Program-made: the position numbers and the translations under genes
The notes under the pieces: model-generated
What the model was told of the DNA's origin: nothing
The model's database searches: none
The model's input: only the letters and a program-made list of their open reading frames with translations
Shown here: positions 35,467 to 44,867 of the stretch, piece by piece
Numbering within the stretch: position 1 is the stretch's first letter
Layout: every line of letters begins with the position of its first letter
Source: Bradyrhizobium sp. 200
Lineage (GTDB): Bacteria; Pseudomonadota; Alphaproteobacteria; Rhizobiales; Xanthobacteraceae
Reading direction: 5' to 3'
DNA length: 64,000 bases
Assembly: GCF_023100945.1 (NCBI RefSeq)
Contig: NZ_CP064689.1
Location: forward strand, 3,144,001 to 3,208,000

Positions 35467-36435
35467 CTATTGAGCCGTGATGTTGCCCTTCTGGATAACG
35501 TCTTTCCAGCGATCGATTTCGCTCTTCAAGAATGCCGTGAACTGCTCGCCGCTTGTTGCAACGACTTCAAAGCCGACGGCTTCGAACTTGGCCTTGACGT
35601 CGGGCGCCTTGGCACTCTCAGCGAATTCCTTCTCGATCTGAGCCTTCACTGCCGCCGGCAGCCCTTTAGGCGCCGCCGCAGCCTGCCAGGAGTAGACGTT
35701 GAGGTCCTTGACGCCCGCTTCGGCCATGGTCGGCACGTCGGGAAGCGTTTCGCTCCTTTTGTCACTCGTGACGGCCAGGGCCCTCAGCGTACCCGCCTTG
35801 ATCTGCTGGGCGACGGCGCCGAGATTCTGGAAGGAAGCGTTGGCGTGACCCGCAATAAGGTCGTTGATGGCCGGTCCGCCGCCCCGATAAGGAACGTGTA
35901 GGCCCGTGGTGCCCGTCTTCTGCCAGAACAGCGCAGCGGTCAGGTGATCAGAAGAGCCGATGCCAGACGAAGCGAATGTGACCTTACCGGGGTCAGCCTT
36001 CAGATAGCTGATCAACTCAGCCACAGACTTGGCAGGTACGGCCGGATTGACAACGAGCACGTTGGGCGTGCGTACCACCACGCTTAGAAGGTCGAAGTCC
36101 TTCAGCGGATCATAGTTGAGATCCTTGATAAGCGCCGGGTTGATGGCGAATACGCCGATTGATCCTACAAGCAGGGTGTATCCGTCTGGGGAGGCCTGCT
36201 TTACCGCCGTGGCGCCGAGCGCGCCGTTGGCCCCGCCGCGGTTCTCGACGATGAATGTCTTCTTCAACCGTTCCGAGATCTTCCCGGCGACGAGGCGCGC
36301 TGTCGTGTCAGAGGCGCCCCCAGCCGGGAAAGGAACTACAACGGTAACGTTCCGCTCCGGATATTCAGCGGACGCGTTTCCGCCACTGAACAGGACGGCA
36401 AGAATGACAACCGCAAATGCGCGCAGGGCTCCCAA
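35467..36435 (-). CDS. Bug-family (TctC-like) periplasmic solute receptor
   Basis: 322 aa with a signal peptide (about 1-23, …SGGNASA). The typical Bug pattern follows: VTVVVPFPAGGASDTTARLV, VENRGGANGALGATAV, ASPDGYTLLVGS, YDPLKDFDLL, VPYRGGGPAINDLIAGH, LPDVPTMAEAGVKDL and the ending RWKDVIQKGNITAQ. These bind carboxylates and other small anions for tripartite tricarboxylate transport; no TctA/TctB membrane genes lie in the window. It has the perfect palindrome 36475-36490 40 bases upstream of its start. Confidence 0.92.
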   Translation of the reverse strand: MGALRAFAVVILAVLFSGGNASAEYPERNVTVVVPFPAGGASDTTARLVAGKISERLKKTFIVENRGGANGALGATAVKQASPDGYTLLVGSIGVFAINPALIKDLNYDPLKDFDLLSVVVRTPNVLVVNPAVPAKSVAELISYLKADPGKVTFASSGIGSSDHLTAALFWQKTGTTGLHVPYRGGGPAINDLIAGHANASFQNLGAVAQQIKAGTLRALAVTSDKRSETLPDVPTMAEAGVKDLNVYSWQAAAAPKGLPAAVKAQIEKEFAESAKAPDVKAKFEAVGFEVVATSGEQFTAFLKSEIDRWKDVIQKGNITAQ

Positions 36436-36474
36436 GGCAACCTCCTTTACTTTTTGTTGATGGAAACATTAACG

Positions 36475-36490
36475 CACTAATATATTAGTG
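36475..36490. promoter_or_regulatory. Perfect 16-bp palindrome, probable GntR operator, site 2
   Basis: CACTAATATATTAGTG is an exact palindrome 40 bases upstream of the Bug start. Its 13-of-16 match to 32575-32590 next to gntR suggests one regulator controls both units. Confidence 0.7.
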
Positions 36491-37048
36491 TCAAATGAGC
36501 TGGGGAAAGAACGCTGGCCGCTTTCGGCCATTCGCTCGGAACCGCCGGCATCGTCCGGTACCGCCCGCCGGAGTGGCTCCTCCGGTGCGTTCGGCGGCTC
36601 AGCCATCAACGTTGATCGGGAGAGCCCCGGCTGGTTTGTTGCCAGCACATCTCCTTCGGCTTCGGTATCCATCGCTGTGCAGGTAACCGTCTTGCCGAAA
36701 TGCAGATCAGGATATTGTTGGAGGAGATGTTGTCGCGGCGCCTCGACGTACAGGTCGTCGGAGAACCCGAGCGGGTATCGTCGAACTTCGTGCACGGTTA
36801 TTCCGCGCAGCCTGTGCGGATTGCCACCTAAGACACCTCGATGACATCATGACCGCGCGTCGAACGTGGACGTCGGATCCTGAACCGCAAGTGCGATCGG
36901 AGGGCACGATGGAAGGATCGTGGTCGTAGGGACGGCCTCCGGCGGTGCGGAAAGAGCGATTGTGGAACGACCCTATTGGCGCATAGGCATCCTGGAAGGG
37001 CTTTCATTCTGCCGTTGCCCGGGAGCTGAGATCATCCACCACGGTGGA
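36491..37048. other. Gene-free stretch
   Basis: Long ORFs on both strands overlap each other and lack ribosome sites. The minus-strand one (36469-36795) would read through the palindrome at 36475 and starts with [20 protein letters not shown], which I cannot place; it may be debris of an enzyme gene. Nothing else was recognised. Confidence 0.5.
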
Positions 37049-37720
37049 TCAGCCGCTGCCCTCGTTCCGCAGTTTTCTTGGAGAAATCTTGCGACTATCC
37101 AGCACACTCTTGCTGCTCGGGTCGAGCAGCCCCGAGGCGCCCGCGACCGCCCACCAGAGTGAGTCGGCCCGGTGAACGATAGTGGCTTCAAGGCTTCGAA
37201 TGAGAAAGTCGCCCTCGTAAGAATGCGCCAGGACGATGTGGATCACCTCCTCCGGTAAGCTCACAGCGAAACAGACGTGGATGCCGTAGACCGGGTGCCG
37301 AAGCGACGGCAAGCCAGCGCGTGAAGGATCGCCGGCCCATTTGTCCCGATTGACGGGATCAAACTCCCAGGGCTTGCCGACGTCGTGAACAAGTCCGCCC
37401 GCAATGATCACGTCGCGGTCGATGTCGGTTTCGGGAAACGATGTCTGGAATTCGTCCGCAATCGCCATCGAGACCCGCGTGACTCCCCTGAGATGATCTG
37501 CCTGAGTCCCGCGCTTCATGAGGAAAGCACCCGGGTTTCCCTCGGCAGGCAGGCTCGTGACGCGATCAAAGCTGCTTTCGGCAAGTGCATAGGCCCAGGC
37601 CTCGACGACTTTGCGGCGTAGATCCTCGTTCTGAATGAGGGAAACCTCCGGGAGATCTTCCACCACCGTTTGACGCAACTCATCGGTAATCGGCCGGCTT
37701 GGCCGTTGTTTTGTTGACAC
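37049..37720 (-). CDS. HD-domain phosphohydrolase-like protein
   Basis: 223 aa from a GTG at 37720. HD motifs: His in QADHLRGVTRVSMAI, the HD pair in IAGGLVHDVGKPWEFD, His in LRHPVYGIHVCFAV, and Asp/His near VLAHSYEGDFLI and IVHRADSLWW. Such proteins bind divalent metal and hydrolyse phosphate bonds or act on small molecules such as inositol-like sugars; the substrate is unknown. It lies among the Bug genes, on their strand, but 60 bases from the (frameshifted) Bug behind it. Confidence 0.82.
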   Translation of the reverse strand: MSTKQRPSRPITDELRQTVVEDLPEVSLIQNEDLRRKVVEAWAYALAESSFDRVTSLPAEGNPGAFLMKRGTQADHLRGVTRVSMAIADEFQTSFPETDIDRDVIIAGGLVHDVGKPWEFDPVNRDKWAGDPSRAGLPSLRHPVYGIHVCFAVSLPEEVIHIVLAHSYEGDFLIRSLEATIVHRADSLWWAVAGASGLLDPSSKSVLDSRKISPRKLRNEGSG

Positions 37721-37793
37721 GTCCTGTCTTCCTTCTATTCAGTTCATGCCCGATGTTCTCTAAGCGAGCACCAACATCTGCATCTGGTACCGC

Positions 37794-38760
37794 TTACTCG
37801 GCCTTGACCCCGGAAGCCTTCACAAACGCGCCCCATCGGACGATTTCGGCGTGCACGAATTTTTCTGCTTCCGCGCTGTTGGTGTGGCCTGCGTCCAGAC
37901 CGAGTTCGTTTAGTTTCTTGTGAAAGGCATCGCTGGCGATAACTTCGGTTGCCGCCTTGCGCACCTGCTCGATGATTTCGGGAGGCGTGTCGGCTCTCAG
38001 GGGACATCACATGCCATGTGCGGAATTCATATCCTTTGACGGTCTCGGCAATGACCGGGATGTCCGGAGTGGCACGCGACCGGCTCTCGCCCGTCGTCGC
38101 CAACGCCTTGAACTTCCCGGAGCGCACGAGTTCAAGCACCTCTGCCGGGCTCCCGAACATGAAATCCAGCGTCCCGTTCAGCAAATCAGTGACCGCGGCC
38201 GCGTTGCCGCGATAGGCGATGTGCGTTACTTCGATGCCGGAGAGAGCTGCGAGTTGCACGACCGCCATATGTGACGGCGATCCGACGCCGGGCGAACCAT
38301 AGTTGAGCGCGAAAGGCTTGCTCTTGGCGGCGTCGATCAACTCCTTCAAGCTGTCGATCTTCGTGTCGGCGCGAACGACCAGTACGCTGGCCGATGTGGC
38401 AGGAACGGCAATCGTCACGAATGTCTTGGCGGGGTCGTACCCAACCGGAGGTGTGATCGCCGGCGTGATCGCGTGTGTTCCAATATGTCCTGCGAGAAAC
38501 GTGTATCCGTCCGCGGGGGCCCCGGCAACTGCGGACATTCCAATCACGCTATTGCCGCCTGCACGATTTTCGACCAACACCGTTTGACCGAGCTTCTCGC
38601 GCAATCCTTCTGCCAGAATGCGCGCCAGGGTGTCCGAGCTGCCGCCGGCGACAAACGGAACAATGATCTTGATGCTCCGATCCGGCCAAGCCCACGCCGC
38701 GGATGAGACGCCGGTCGCCAAAAGAACCAGGGCGATCACGGTAGTTAATCGACTGCGCAT
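37794..38760 (-). pseudogene. Bug-family solute receptor, frameshifted near the C-terminus
   Basis: Start ATG at 38760, signal peptide about 1-26 (…SSAAWAWPDRSIKIIVPFVAGG). The first ~250 residues are a normal Bug (ADGYTFLAGHIGTHAITP; LPDIPVI-type segment ATPDIPVIAETVKGYEFRTW). After HVM (near 38003) the coding frame changes: the correct end (…PLRADTPPEIIEQVRKAATE…KASGVKAE, stop 37794-37796) is in another frame. One extra or two missing bases at about 38001-38006 explain it. It is the second frameshift in this block. Confidence 0.82.
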
Positions 38761-38812
38761 TTCTTCTCTCCAATCATCGCAAAAATCGCCATCCGGAAAG
38801 CGAACCTGTGCG

Positions 38813-39796
38813 CTACTCCGGCTTGATGTTGCCGGCGGTGACGACGCGGCGCCATTTTTCGATCGATGCATCGATATGAGCGATGTATTCCTGCGGTGTG
38901 GAGCCGATAGATTCGTAGCCGATTTCATCGAGGCGCCGGCGCAGATCATCGGATTTCAGCGCGCCCTGCGCGACCGTGCCGAGCTGGGAAAGAATCGAGC
39001 CCGGCAGGTTGGCGGGTGCCACGATTCCGAAGTCCGGCGCTGCGTCCACCTTTGGCAGACCCGCCTCCGCCATGCTGGGCACGTCAGGCAATTGCGCGAT
39101 GCGTCCTGTCGTGCTTCCCAAGGCCTTCAGCTTATTGCCACGAATATGCTCGAGCACGGCGGGGATGGTGCTGAACGTAAAATCGACCTTCCCGCCGAGC
39201 AGGTCGATGATGGATGGCCCACCGCCGCGATAAGGCACCGGGACAACGTCGATGCCGGTCTCCTGCCGAAATTGTTCGCAGCCGAGGTGGACCGCCGTGC
39301 CGAGGCCGGCGGTCGCCATGCTGAGTGCGCCGGGCTTCGACTTGGCGAGCGCGACAAGCTCTTTGACGTTGCTGACCGGAAGAGATTCCGAAACAACCAG
39401 CAGCAGCGAGGTCCGCGCCAGCAGCGACACCGGCGTGAAATCTGTCTTGGTGTCATATGGCAGTTTGGTGCCGAACAGGCTGGGGTTGATGGCGAACGCG
39501 CTGTCAACGACGCCGATCGTGTAGCCGTCGGGCGCGGCGGTGGCGATCGCCTGGGTGCCGATGATGCTCGCACCACCGCCCCGGTTATCGACGAAGAGCG
39601 ACTGGCCGAGCTTCTCGGCCATGGCGGCGGCGACGAGCCGCGCTACGATGTCCGACGCGCCCCCGGCGGCGTAAGGGACGATGACACGGACAGGTCGCTG
39701 CGGATATTGCTGCGCCTGCGCACGCTGTCCGGACAGCGAGATTGTCGCGGCAGATGTCAATCCGATCAACAGCGAACGCCGGTCGATGCTTTGCAC
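38813..39796 (-). CDS. Bug-family solute receptor
   Basis: 327 aa from the GTG at 39796 (VQSIDRRSLLIGLTSAATIS; GGGGAG eight bases upstream); the RR near the start suggests Tat export. Pattern: VRVIVPYAAGGASDIVARLV, VDNRGGGASIIGTQAI, ATAAPDGYTIGVV, VPVPYRGGGPSIIDLLGGK, LPDVPSMAEAGLPKVDAA and the end EKWRRVVTAGNIKPE. Substrate unknown. It is directly behind the mandelate-racemase-family gene on the same strand (29 bases), suggesting a receptor for that enzyme's substrate. Confidence 0.9.
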   Translation of the reverse strand: MQSIDRRSLLIGLTSAATISLSGQRAQAQQYPQRPVRVIVPYAAGGASDIVARLVAAAMAEKLGQSLFVDNRGGGASIIGTQAIATAAPDGYTIGVVDSAFAINPSLFGTKLPYDTKTDFTPVSLLARTSLLLVVSESLPVSNVKELVALAKSKPGALSMATAGLGTAVHLGCEQFRQETGIDVVPVPYRGGGPSIIDLLGGKVDFTFSTIPAVLEHIRGNKLKALGSTTGRIAQLPDVPSMAEAGLPKVDAAPDFGIVAPANLPGSILSQLGTVAQGALKSDDLRRRLDEIGYESIGSTPQEYIAHIDASIEKWRRVVTAGNIKPE

Positions 39797-39825
39797 GATT
39801 TGCTCTCCCCTTGATTGGGTGACTG

Positions 39826-40923
39826 TCAGAGGCGGTATTGATCGATCAAGTCCATGTCCGGATCTCCTCCGAGGCCCGGGGCGTCGGGCACGGCGAGGAA
39901 ACCTGCTTCGATCGGAACGAAGCCGCCGCAGGGGTCGAAGGCGAGATCGCAATAAAATCTTTCCAGGGCGCTCGCCTTCGCCTTGGCCGCCAGCACATGA
40001 ATGGTCGCGAGATAGCCCGGGCCGAAGAAGGGCGAGTGGGGCGCGCAGGTCGTCCCGGCCGCTTCCGATTCAGTGCAGATTTGCCAAAGCGGAGTCAGGC
40101 CACCGATCTTGATTGCGCTGGGTTGAACATAATCGACGCAGCGTGCTGCGAGCATTTTCTTGAAATCGAGGGCATTGCCGGCATTCTCTCCAATGGCGGT
40201 TGGAACACCCGTCGATTGCCTGAGAGCCGCAAGCGATGCGAAGTCTTCCGGCGGCCAGATGGGTTCTTCGATCCATCGAAGATTGGATGGCGCCATTTCC
40301 GCAACGGCGACAACTGCGTCCGCTGGCAGCCACGCGCAATTGGTATCGACCATCAACGGCACGTTCGGGCCCACCGCGGCGCGAGCAGAGGCGACGGCGT
40401 TCGCCGTGCGCTCGTGCAACTTGATCTGGCGAAACCCTTCGCCGAGCGCACGATCCACGACGCGACGGATCTCTTCGGTATTGCCGTTGTATTGAAGCAG
40501 AGATGCGTAGACCTCGATGCGGTCGCGACGGCGGCCGCCCAGCAAGGTCGAAAGCGGCACTCCCGCCAGTTTGCCTCGGATGTCCCACAGAGCAATGTCC
40601 AGCCCGCTAATCGCGTGTACCGTGGCGCCGGCACGACCGAGATTGTGCAAGGTCCGTTCAATCCGCGCCGGCAGTTGTAAATCATCGACGCTCTGGCCAA
40701 CCGCCAGCGGGGCAATCCATTGCTCGATCGCCGGAACGACCGCGGACCAAAAGCTGCCATAGGCTTCACCCCAGCCCACGGTGCCCTGATCGGTCGTGAC
40801 CCGCACCAGAACAGTATCGAGGGTCGTGCGTGGCCGGCCTGCGAACATCGGCGGCGAGGCCCAGTGGTCGAACGGAATCGCGAGTGGAAACGCCGTGATC
40901 GTCGCAATCCGGGGTGAGTTCAT
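39826..40923 (-). CDS. Mandelate racemase / muconate lactonizing enzyme-family dehydratase or racemase
   Basis: 365 aa from the ATG at 40923 (MNSPRIATITAFPLAIPF); upstream starts would add an unrelated tail. Enolase-superfamily marks: the base region FRQIKLHERTAN, metal ligands in VDTNCAWLP, IEEPIWPPED and GENAGNALDF, and the His of CAPHSPFFGPG. Sugar-acid dehydratases and lactonizing enzymes share this layout; a KxH dyad as here occurs in several acid-sugar dehydratases. Substrate unknown. Likely co-transcribed with the Bug gene downstream. Confidence 0.86.
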   Translation of the reverse strand: MNSPRIATITAFPLAIPFDHWASPPMFAGRPRTTLDTVLVRVTTDQGTVGWGEAYGSFWSAVVPAIEQWIAPLAVGQSVDDLQLPARIERTLHNLGRAGATVHAISGLDIALWDIRGKLAGVPLSTLLGGRRRDRIEVYASLLQYNGNTEEIRRVVDRALGEGFRQIKLHERTANAVASARAAVGPNVPLMVDTNCAWLPADAVVAVAEMAPSNLRWIEEPIWPPEDFASLAALRQSTGVPTAIGENAGNALDFKKMLAARCVDYVQPSAIKIGGLTPLWQICTESEAAGTTCAPHSPFFGPGYLATIHVLAAKAKASALERFYCDLAFDPCGGFVPIEAGFLAVPDAPGLGGDPDMDLIDQYRL

Positions 40924-41060
40924 CGGTTGAGGTCCATGGACAACGCGGCATTTGGCCGGCCGACGCTCGGCTGAGCGGCCATAGGCCGTCGGGAGCCATT
41001 GTGGGCCCATGATGTATGTGTTCAAAATACTAAAAGCTGCACCAATCATGTCCTGGAGTT

Positions 41061-42026
41061 ATGATGTTGAGTATTCGGGAGTTGGAGGTGTTTCGGCGCG
41101 TCATGGAGCTCGGCACCATCACCGCGGCTGCCGAGGCGCTTCGCATTTCGCAGCCGGCCGTCAGCCGAACGTTGCAGCAGGCGGAGCGACAGCTCGGGTT
41201 TCCGCTCTTTTTGCGGCGAAAGAAGCGATTGTTGCCGACGCCCGAAGCCCAATCATTGTTTCCAGAGACCGTCAGCGCCTTCGCGGCTTTCGACGTCGTC
41301 CAGAAGCGTGCCGCCGACCTGCAGGCGGGGCGAGCGGGCGGGCTCAACATCGCAGCGATTTCGGCCTTTGCAAATGCGTTGCTGCCGGCCGCCGTGGCAA
41401 AATTCCGCCAGTCTCGGCCTGACGTCGTGATCTCGCTGCAGTCGATGAGTGCGCTCCAGGTCGCCACCCATGTCGTCAACCACCAGGCGGACCTGGGATT
41501 TGTCATCGATTCCATTGCCGCGCCCGGTGTGTCGGTGAGCGATCTCTGGGCGACCGATTTCGGATGCGTCATGCCGCACACGCATCCGTTGGCATCGAAG
41601 CTTCATGTCGTACCCGCCGATCTCGAGCACGAAGCGCTGATATGTCTGAACAGGCAACTCCCCTTGGGAATCCAGGCTGTACGCGCCTTCGCCGATGCGG
41701 ACGTCCCGTTGAAGACGGCAATCGAGGTGTCGCAGTCCACCGTTGCATGCGCCTTGGTGCGAGCCGGCGCAGGCCTCGCGCTACTGGACGGGTTGGCGAT
41801 GATGGGGACGCCGGCAACAGATCTGGTAATGCGGCCGTTCTCTCCTTCGATCAAGGTAATGGGCAGGCTCGTTCGACCGCGCCACCTGCTGCAGTCTCGT
41901 CTGGCCCGCGAATTTATCGATACTCTAACTGACGTCATCGCGACTGACGATCGCGGCTCCCGCCATGCCGATATTGCCGACACCATCATCACCATACCCT
42001 CGGCCGTCAGCGAGAACGTTTCATAG
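41061..42026 (+). CDS. LysR-family transcriptional regulator
   Basis: 321 aa. HTH at about 5-60 (ELEVFRRVMELGTITAAAEA; LRISQPAVSRTLQQAERQLG), then the periplasmic-binding-like domain (GGLNIAAISAFANALLPAAV; VVISLQSMSALQVATHVVNH). It diverges from the mandelate-racemase-family gene (137 bases), the normal place for its regulator. An ATG at 41064 is an equivalent start. Confidence 0.88.
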   Translation: MMLSIRELEVFRRVMELGTITAAAEALRISQPAVSRTLQQAERQLGFPLFLRRKKRLLPTPEAQSLFPETVSAFAAFDVVQKRAADLQAGRAGGLNIAAISAFANALLPAAVAKFRQSRPDVVISLQSMSALQVATHVVNHQADLGFVIDSIAAPGVSVSDLWATDFGCVMPHTHPLASKLHVVPADLEHEALICLNRQLPLGIQAVRAFADADVPLKTAIEVSQSTVACALVRAGAGLALLDGLAMMGTPATDLVMRPFSPSIKVMGRLVRPRHLLQSRLAREFIDTLTDVIATDDRGSRHADIADTIITIPSAVSENVS

Positions 42027-42100
42027 AATTCGTCGTGCGCTTGATCGATTCGACCCACCGGCGCAACGCAATGCAAGATGAGTGCCTTAAGCTGTAGATA

Positions 42101-42150
42101 TCCTTGTCTGCAAAACCGTTTCCTAAACCGTAGGTCGCATGTCCGAGTCA
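42101..42150 (+). other. tRNA-like remnant
   Basis: The stretch contains CTGCAAAACCGTT (like a Cys/Ile-type anticodon loop) followed after a few bases by AAACCGTAGGTCGCATG and GTCCGAGTC, the pattern of a tRNA variable and T arm. The stems do not pair well and no acceptor stem is evident, so it is at most a decayed tRNA or an attachment-site relic. Confidence 0.3.
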
Positions 42151-42245
42151 GGCCTGATCACCAAGTAATTAGCGGAGACGATTTAGCGCTTCCGGAGCTT
42201 GCGGCAAGACTTTGAATTGCTCTGCGAGGTCCGAGCGGCGGTTTT

Positions 42246-42265
42246 TGGCGCAAAGCGGTCGCTCG
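42246..42265. repeat. Dispersed 20-bp repeat, copy 2
   Basis: TGGCGCAAAGCGGTCGCTCG, a member of the family seen at 31122, 51089 and 62924. It ends six bases before the stop of the XRE-cupin gene. Confidence 0.5.
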
Positions 42266-42270
42266 GCACT

Positions 42271-42906
42271 TCAACTAGTCGGTGGATCGGTTCGGCGCAG
42301 CGTCGTTACCCAGATGACACGCGCTACCTGCTGCGTCGGGTTGTCGAACATATGTGGCACGATGCTCGGGAAGCGGAAACTATCGCCCGCCTCCAGGATA
42401 TGGGCCTCGTGGTCGAGCCACAGACGCAGGCTGCCCGACAGTATGTAGCCCGCCTTTTCACCGGTGTGCTGGAAGAAGTCGGTGCCCGACGAGCCGCCAG
42501 GATTGAGCGTGAGTTCGTAGAGTTCGAGTTCGCCCTTCTCGGCCGGGGTGAGCGCTTCCTTGACGACGCCGCTGGCGGTGAGCCGAAGAAGCCGCCGATC
42601 GTTCTTCCGCACGATGTAGCGCTGGGGTTCGCCCGCGTCGTTTGCTCCGAAGAAATAGGAGATCGGCACGTCGAGAGCGATGCTGAGCAGACGCAACGTG
42701 CGCACGGATGGCATAGCGAGCGCGCGTTCGAGCTGGCTGATCATACCGGTGGACAGGCCCGTACGCTTGGCGACGTCCTGGATCGAGAAGCCGGCGCGCT
42801 GGCGCAGAAGCCGTACGGTCTCACCGAGACGCCGCTGGTCGACCGCGTCATCGCTTTCGATCGTTGGGGCGTTCTTCGGAACGGTCACGCTGCCGCGGCT
42901 ACCCAT
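42271..42906 (-). CDS. XRE-cupin transcriptional regulator
   Basis: 211 aa, GGGAGAG upstream of the ATG. HTH_XRE at about 30-85 (LGETVRLLRQRAGFSIQDVA; KRTGLSTGMISQLERALAMP) followed by a cupin sensor (about 130-205: ELTLNPGGSSGTDFFQHTGE, KAGYILSGSLRLWLDHEAHI, AGDSFRFPSIVPHMFDNPTQ). Regulators of this form control catabolism and transport of amines and related compounds. It diverges from the Dpp-type operon at 43143, which it probably controls. Confidence 0.88.
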   Translation of the reverse strand: MGSRGSVTVPKNAPTIESDDAVDQRRLGETVRLLRQRAGFSIQDVAKRTGLSTGMISQLERALAMPSVRTLRLLSIALDVPISYFFGANDAGEPQRYIVRKNDRRLLRLTASGVVKEALTPAEKGELELYELTLNPGGSSGTDFFQHTGEKAGYILSGSLRLWLDHEAHILEAGDSFRFPSIVPHMFDNPTQQVARVIWVTTLRRTDPPTS

Positions 42907-43142
42907 GTCGCTCTCCCGTGCATCGTCTCGTAGCCTAACCGTTTCGCACCCACCACCAAACGGCGATCAATTCTATTGAACAATCGGATCATACCATCAA
43001 TAGCATTGACTCGTTTATTTAGCTGTGATGAAATTTGGATGCAAATAATTAGACCTACTGAAGCTCAGTTAACCTTTGCGTTGCCGGGTTTTCGAGATCG
43101 GGGCGCGGGGAATCGGTGCCGCGCGCGAAAACGGAGACGGTC

Positions 43143-44840
43143 ATGGCGGACGAAACGGGCAAATTCGACGTTCCGGCGTTAGACAACCTGACCCCGGGCA
43201 TACCGAGCCGCCGCCAGTTCATGCTGCTCGGGGCCAGCGCTGCGGCGGGACTGACCGTTCCAGCTTCCGCGTTTGCTCAGACGGAACGTCCGACCAATCC
43301 GCCCGACAAGCCACGCGGGCAGGTGATCGCGGCGCTGTCGCAGGAGCCGACCGTCTTTCATCCCCTGATGCCCGGCATAGAGGTCGATCAGGGTGTCTGG
43401 TGGCAGATCTTCTCGCCGCTTTGGTTCATCGACCCTGATGGTAACTTCGTTCCTGACCTCGCCCGCGAGGTCCCGACCATCCAGAATGGCGGGCTGTCGG
43501 CCGACGGGCTGACCTGGAAGATCAAGCTGCGCAGTAACGCGAAGTGGCATGACGGTACAGCGTTTACGGCGGACGACGTGAAGTTCTCCCTCGAGCTGAT
43601 CAACAACCCCGATTTCCGCGTGCGCAACCGCGTCGGCCACAGCCTGGTCAAGGACATCAAGGTCGTTAGCCTCGACGAAATTCATTGGCGCATGGAGGCG
43701 CCGTATTCGCCCTACATGTCTATCCTGTCGCTCACCTTCATGGTGCCGAAGCACATCCTGGAGAAGGTAACTGATCCGAACAGTTCGCCGTTCCACAACG
43801 CGCCGGTCGGGACCGGACCGTTCCGCTGGGGCGAGCGGGTGCCTGGCGACCACATTCTGTTGAATGCCCATACCGGCTACCACGGCAAAGGACCTTATCT
43901 GGAGCGCGTGGTCTTCAAATACATCCCGGATCTGACCGTCCTTTACACCCAGTTCCGAACCGGTCAGGTCGACTATACGGGTCTGCAAGGCATCCTGCCG
44001 AATTTTGTGCAGGAGGCGAAAACACTGCGCGGTCGGAAAATCTTCGTGTCCTCGACGGCCTCGGTGGAGCATGTCGCGCCGAACCTGGAATTCGGTCCAT
44101 TTGCCGACCGCACGGTGCGCGAGGCGCTTTATCTCGCGATCAACAAGAAGGCGATCATCGATGCGCTCAACTACGGTCTGCCGACGCAGACCGAGAGCTT
44201 CGTGCCGCAGCAGGCCTGGTCGTTCCAGCAGGGACTGCCGCAGCACAGCTATGATCCCGCGAAGGCAAATGGTCTGCTCGATGCGGCGGGATGGGTCCGC
44301 GGCGCCGGCGGCGTCCGCGAGAAGGGTGGCGTAAAGCTCGAATTCACCAATTCGACCACGACCGGCAATGCCGTCCGCGAGCAGACGCAGCAACTGCTGA
44401 TTCAGGATTGGCGCGCGATCGGCGCCGCGATGCGCGTGAACAACATGCCGGCTGCGGTTATTTGGGGCGACTTCTGGCAGCAGTCGAAGTTCAACTCGGT
44501 CCTGGTGTCGGTGAACTTCATGCTGGGCAGCGATCCGGACGTGACGCCACGCTTCGGCTCCGGTGCCATTCCTGCCAAGGGTGGACGTGGCTTCAACACC
44601 TATCAGTACCAGAGCCCGGAAGTTGACCGGCTGCTCGCCGAGGGCGCCAAGCAGTTCGATCTTGCGCAGCGCAAGGTGCTCTACGGCGACCTTCAGAAGC
44701 TCGTCCGCAACGACCTCGCCATGCTGCCGCTGTTCCAGGGCTTCATCGCGGAAGGCGTCAAGGACGGCTTGCTGGGCTTCCGGCACAATATCAACACCTC
44801 GTCCAACTGTTGGAACATCCGCGAATGGTACTGGGCCTGA
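43143..44840 (+). CDS. ABC transporter substrate-binding protein, family 5 (peptide/opine/amine type)
   Basis: 565 aa from the ATG at 43143 (MADETGKFDVPALDN), with a Tat-type signal (SRRQFMLLGASAAAG) and cleavage near AFAQ. SBP_bac_5 features: LAREVPTIQNGGLSADGLTW, KLRSNAKWHDGTAFTADDVK, GTGPFRWGERVPGD, and the conserved ending QGFIAEGVKDGLLGFRHNIN. It is first in an operon of six genes (two permeases, oxidase, reductase, dual ATPase), so substrate capture and oxidation go together. Confidence 0.9.
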   Translation: MADETGKFDVPALDNLTPGIPSRRQFMLLGASAAAGLTVPASAFAQTERPTNPPDKPRGQVIAALSQEPTVFHPLMPGIEVDQGVWWQIFSPLWFIDPDGNFVPDLAREVPTIQNGGLSADGLTWKIKLRSNAKWHDGTAFTADDVKFSLELINNPDFRVRNRVGHSLVKDIKVVSLDEIHWRMEAPYSPYMSILSLTFMVPKHILEKVTDPNSSPFHNAPVGTGPFRWGERVPGDHILLNAHTGYHGKGPYLERVVFKYIPDLTVLYTQFRTGQVDYTGLQGILPNFVQEAKTLRGRKIFVSSTASVEHVAPNLEFGPFADRTVREALYLAINKKAIIDALNYGLPTQTESFVPQQAWSFQQGLPQHSYDPAKANGLLDAAGWVRGAGGVREKGGVKLEFTNSTTTGNAVREQTQQLLIQDWRAIGAAMRVNNMPAAVIWGDFWQQSKFNSVLVSVNFMLGSDPDVTPRFGSGAIPAKGGRGFNTYQYQSPEVDRLLAEGAKQFDLAQRKVLYGDLQKLVRNDLAMLPLFQGFIAEGVKDGLLGFRHNINTSSNCWNIREWYWA

Positions 44841-44867
44841 CCCGTCCGGCCAGGAGGGCTGCCTGAG

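Noticed and set aside
36469..36795. 108-codon minus-strand ORF upstream of the Bug gene
   Set aside because: Runs through the operator palindrome, no ribosome site, unknown content; kept only as part of a gene-free stretch.
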